From contig NC_084798.1 of assembly GCF_963169125.1 (NCBI RefSeq), forward strand, positions 196,907,481-196,971,480: a stretch of 64,000 nucleotides of DNA, read 5' to 3'. This DNA is from Humulus lupulus. Its lineage: Eukaryota > Streptophyta > Magnoliopsida > Rosales > Cannabaceae. Of the stretch, positions 60,201-64,000 are shown piece after piece. How positions within the stretch are numbered: position 1 is the stretch's first letter; every line of letters starts with the position of its first letter. Both the position numbers and the translations under genes were made by a program. The notes under the pieces are model-generated. The model worked only from the letters and a program-made list of their open reading frames with translations. It made no database searches and was not told the origin of the DNA.

Positions 60201-60462
60201 TGTTGTAGACTCTATTTCGAGGCCGCTGAAATTGTATTGTGACAACTCCGCAGCAGTAGCTTTCTCTAAGAACACTAGGAGTACTTCTCGCTCAAAGCAT
60301 ATTGATATAAAGTACTATTTTGTTAAAGAGAAAGTCGCTGAGTCCCTCATTTCTATTGAGTACACGCCTACCACTAGCATGTTGGCAGACCCACTAACGA
60401 AAGGCTTACCTATATGTGTGTTTTTAGAACACGTTGCCCGAATGGGATTGTCAGGAGCCTAG
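57217..60462 (+). pseudogene. pol: Copia pol: protease, integrase, RT, RNase H (one stop, one frameshift)
   Basis: Protease: YWWLDTGATIHVTNS. Integrase: MLWHKRLGHIFKDRMQR with ACVDCIKGK zinc ligands, LIHTDICGPF, NSDRGGEYYG and [14 protein letters not shown], so D, D and E are all present. A TAG at 58182-58184 sits between the last two motifs where Gln is expected (ARYL*ECGI). [45 protein letters not shown] (usual MDVKTAFLNG), [13 protein letters not shown] and [10 protein letters not shown] (59476-59505). RNase [38 protein letters not shown], a frameshift near 60195, [28 protein letters not shown] and MLADPLTKGLP to the stop at 60460. Two small repairs short of a full frame. Confidence 0.93.
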
Positions 60463-60861
60463 CTTGTTGAACTCAGTGGGAGTTTTGTTATTTATGTATT
60501 GAACAAGCTAGTATTTTGTATGGATTTCGTATAGCTTGTGTTTTATTATGAACATGCATAATGATAATTGAAGCCACTTCTTCTTGTTGCTATTACGTAT
60601 ATATGTTTATATATGTATATACTATTGTTCAACGAAGTGATAGGTACAAAAGAAGATGAATGCGCATAGTCTCAATCAATTGTACCTCATGCATGTTTGG
60701 TTTGATAGTTAATGGTTGTTATGATATTTAAATGTCTATAGGGCCAAGTCATATGTAATATTTGTATCCTATCGGTATAATATTATGTATGATTTATTTG
60801 ATTGTCATATATGTGTTAGACAATATTATGGTGGTTTGATTATATTTTCCAAGTGGGAGAA
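60463..60861 (+). other. 3' untranslated region and PPT of Copia element
   Basis: AT-rich, ends with AAGTGGGAGAA (60851-60861), the polypurine tract. Confidence 0.75.
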
Positions 60862-61394
60862 TGTTAGAATTTTATATGGACTAATATAATTACAAACATA
60901 ATTCCATTATCACAATCATTTTCTAGAGTGCATACGAATAGTTAAAGACCATAATGGGATGGTTAATATTAATCTAATTGCAATTGAGGCACATGGTAGC
61001 ACCCTAAAGACTATAGGTTGGCCCATTAAACCATAGTCCACCATATCTAATAATATAAGCCCAATAGGCCCAATATACCCCTTAGGGTAAGAAGGCATAC
61101 GAGACATATATATAGAACATATGTGTTGTTGGGTAAAGTAAGATGTATGTGGTTTTGGTAAGGGTTGCTTTCCATAAGTTCTCTGTTGCATTGTTTTTCT
61201 AATATTGTTTTGTGTAGATCGTGAGATATTCAAGGATGAACATTGGAGACTCAATGTCAGGTATGTTTCATCTCTATATATTCAATACAATGCTCTAAAT
61301 AAAATGTGTTCCTGGATTGTTGTATGAGCATGTAATGTTAATTTGAATCTGATTTATGGATTTAATGCTCATAATATTGTTTCATAATTTATCA
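60862..61394 (+). repeat. 3' LTR of Copia element
   Basis: Near-identical partner of 54657-55190. Confidence 0.93.
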
Positions 61395-61460
61395 GTTATC
61401 ACAAGCAAAAATTGATAAAATAATCTATGAACCAAAATACAAATTAATGAACAAATAACA

Positions 61461-61895
61461 CAAAAAAATTTGCCAAGACTAAGGAAATCTCTTTCTAGAC
61501 CTTTATTCTAAACCACAATGAATGGAGTTTGATATTTCTATACTTGGAATAGCACAAAAGGTTTGCCAATATTAAGGAAATCTCTGTTAAAAACATTTAT
61601 TTCAAACTACTATGAATGAAGCTTGAGGTTTCTACACTTATTTTACAAATACAGATACTTGATAGGAATTTTTTATATTGGAGGGTACTAAAGCTACATT
61701 GAAATGAAACACATAGTACTAAATGAGTATAAAAAAGAGAAGGTAACTTGGGCATAATGGAAAATTGTTGACTAAAATATTGTAAAATGTATCATTTGTT
61801 ACTAATTTTACAAATACAAGGTAACTAATAAGAATTTTTCATATTAAAGTATACTAAAGCTATATTTCAATGAAAGATGTACCAAATGAGTATAT
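61461..61895 (+). repeat. Small local duplications in AT-rich DNA
   Basis: A roughly 92-bp unit beginning TTTGCCAAGACTAAGGAAAT (61469) recurs diverged at 61562 (TTTGCCAATATTAAGGAAAT). A second unit beginning ATTTTACAAATACA with CTAAAGCTA and AAATGAGTAT occurs at about 61640-61735 and 61803-61895. No coding or element ends. Confidence 0.65.
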
Positions 61896-64000
61896 TCTCC
61901 TTAGTAATTTATAATATTTAGTTTTATGTTTAATTGTAGATTTGCTTTAAACATTTTAGAAATTAAAAGATTTTAAAACATATTTTAATTATCTAATTGT
62001 GTTTAATAATATTTTTACTAGGTTTAAATTAATTTTGTTTAATTTTTATAATTAAAATTAGTATATTTTAACTTTATATATTTTATAATTTAATTTTTTT
62101 TTTTTTTTGGTATAAAATGATTTTCGTTTTATTTTTGTGTAATGCAAATATGACATCATGACATTAAATAAATGACATAAACACATGAAAAAAAACCACA
62201 TTAAAGAGATTTAGCACTATATAAGAGGATTTATTGTGAATACCAATTGCTGTACTAAATCAGAGGATTTAATTGTGAATACCAATTAATGTAATATCTT
62301 TATAACAAAAAATTAAATATTATTAGTATTTCACCATCTAGAGGAGAGAACATACAAGAACACTATAAAATGAAGTAGGCAATAATTTGTGATATTGAAT
62401 AGATGGTCTTTGGTCCTTAAAGTAGGTACAATTTCAACATTTGTTTGGAAAACGTGGTGGAAGGTATAAGTACTCATCACCAACACCAAGATCGTTAAAC
62501 AGCTGGAAGGTTTGATATCTCAACTCAAAAACATATGTTATATATTTATTGTTGATCATCATTAGCTATAAGTATTCATTCATTAGTAGTCATCTCAGTT
62601 TATACAATTTTCTATACAAATATTTATAGTAGGAGAGATTGAAAGAGATAGGTCTTCTGGGTTGGCAAAATTAATTTAAAGTGACTCGTAAATATATTTA
62701 ATGTATAATATTTTGTAGAGAATGAAGTTTGAAGTATAATAATATATATATGAGTGGTCAGATCTCATGAAAATTAAGAATAGTTACAATATATTTTTCA
62801 AATATACAAAGCACATGGATGTATTGAGCGACATGTACTCCACTACTTAATGATGTCAATTCATTATTTTTCATCATACAATTAAAAAAAGACTACATTA
62901 TCTTTCCCCAAAAAAATTTAAATTAAAATTAAATCCTTACAAATACAATATATAATAATATTAAGGCAGTCAAAATCGGTTGTTTCTGACTGATTTTTTA
63001 AGTAATTATTTTCTTCTAGGGGATAATCCTGTTATTCCCTATAATGTTAGATGTTATTGAATACTACTGCTAATCTTGGTAGTCATGTATCGGGTTGATA
63101 ATTATCATTTAATTATTGAGTTAATGAAGTTTTAAGAATTATTGAACTTAGTATAAGATAAATAGATAAGGTGATAAATGTAATGAATTAAAAATTATGT
63201 AGTAATAAGTAAAAATTATGTAAATACTAAATACATATGATAAACTAAGTATAATTGTTTTATTTATTTTTATTTAAAATTATTTACGCACTCTCATGTC
63301 AAATGTGAAACTCGTATATAATATCAATTCAATTATTAAATAAATTAGTATAATAATTCAATTATGAAAGTTGGATACAAAATTGGACTTCCATGTTGTC
63401 TTCGACCAAGATTCAAACCTTAGCCACTCCATTACTTTTTTTTTTCAAGTAAAGGAAACAATTAGGCACTAGCTTTTCAAAGGTATTGTGCCAAACTTCT
63501 TTTTTTCAAGCAATTTGCATATAGTTCTAACCACAACTTTTCTCATATTCAAATGGCATACAATACTCAGGAGAGTACCCTAAAATTTAAAGGGCTATAG
63601 CTACCTAACATTTTTGGTCCTCTATGAATCAGCAAATTGGAGGTTGCTTAAATATCCTCCATTTTGCTAAGAAAAAATCCTCTAAATTTGTTCTGATCCT
63701 CAATATAAGCAGCGGTTTAGCTTTGACACACAATATCAACTACTTTTTCAAAAAGCCAAAAGTGGGGCAAACTATTCAAACTCATTCTTGCGTAAATTTA
63801 CATTACGTGTGCAACTAGAACACTCTCAATCGGCTATGTAAAATGCAGTCTAATGTAATATATAGAGAAATAGTCTCAAAACACCATCCCAATAAATTAG
63901 CTAAAATATTTTTTTTAGCGTAAAGCTTCAGTAATTTCTCCACATTTACATATTATTATTAATTTTTTAATAATAGTTCTCTCTTCTCCTCTGATTATTT
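61896..64000. other. AT-rich intergenic DNA, no recognisable gene
   Basis: Open frames are short and without motifs. Around 62380-62540 base composition is less skewed (GAAAACGTGGTGGAAGG) and around 63370-63560 there is a mixed-composition block, either of which could be a relic of a repeat or gene flank, but nothing can be supported. Confidence 0.3.

Larger units (their letters stand above)
54657..61394 (+). mobile_element. Nearly complete Ty1/Copia element (plus), youngest in window
   Basis: LTRs 54657-55190 and 60862-61394; TSD GTTAT at 54652-54656 and 61395-61399. PBS exact to initiator tRNA-Met, PPT AAGTGGGAGAA before the right LTR. By eye the LTRs differ at about 9 positions plus one indel in 534 bp, so the insertion is recent compared with the others. 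Coding is nearly complete but has three frameshifts and one stop. Nothing is nested in it. Confidence 0.95.

Noticed and set aside
54842..61254. Minus-strand frames of 63-112 codons repeated in both Copia LTRs
   Set aside because: Duplicated with the LTR and carrying no motif; they have no meaning beyond LTR sequence.
63017..63043. Sequence resembling the I-SceI homing endonuclease site (TAGGGAATAACAGG on minus)
   Set aside because: It differs by an insertion and a substitution and sits in AT-rich intergenic DNA with no intron or endonuclease gene; chance is sufficient.

Overview
The window is nuclear DNA from a flowering plant, probably a eudicot, although no species can be named from the sequence. 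It is AT-rich intergenic DNA (long A/T runs, TATA-type plant promoter sequences, plant-type GT-AG introns) filled almost entirely with transposable elements. I found no convincing host gene, tRNA, rRNA or CRISPR array. The window is an archaeological stack of insertions, most of which can be bounded to the base by their target-site duplications (TSDs).

Left part (1-10272). A plus-strand LTR retrotransposon ends here: internal DNA at 1-1064, then its 3' LTR at 1065-1784. A fragment of a Copia LTR follows (1785-2766), then a decayed minus-strand Copia remnant in which RT/RNase H coding is fused directly to the primer-binding site and LTR (about 3061-4950). AT-rich DNA carries a long-TIR Mutator-like element (6233-7879, perfect 9-bp TSD) with an hAT-type MITE nested in it (6676-7331). 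There is a further foldback MITE (8020-8401) and a roughly 430-bp tandem duplication whose second copy is split by an hAT MITE (9602-10137, perfect 8-bp TSD) and by the next element.

10273-23640 is a 13.4-kb minus-strand Ty3/Gypsy element of the TAT lineage: two LTRs, PBS, PPT, long gag, protease, RT, two RNase H domains and integrase. Between integrase and the 3' LTR it carries an extra gene on the opposite strand (about 11570-15121) with its own TATA box, at least two clear GT-AG introns and a coiled-coil C-terminus. The partial element at the left edge has a similar inward-facing TATA promoter just inside its 3' LTR. This antisense gene is the most interesting system in the window.

24343-54464 is an Athila-like Gypsy element (plus strand) with only gag and protease; RT to integrase is absent. 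Nested in it are a solo LTR (27205-29725) and a minus-strand Copia element (30523-51276). The 5' LTR of that Copia was hit by a minus-strand chromovirus of Tekay/Del type (about 38989-50768), which is itself interrupted in RNase H by another solo LTR (42936-45351). Order of events: Athila, then Copia, then Tekay, then the second solo LTR.

54657-61394 is the youngest-looking full element, a plus-strand Copia with near-identical LTRs, nearly complete gag-pol and a palindrome cluster in its leader. 61395-64000 is AT-rich DNA with small duplications and no recognisable gene. Coding regions are all broken by frameshifts and stops. In the TAT element the stops fall mostly at CTAG or former CAG sites, as expected from deamination of methylated CHG sites.
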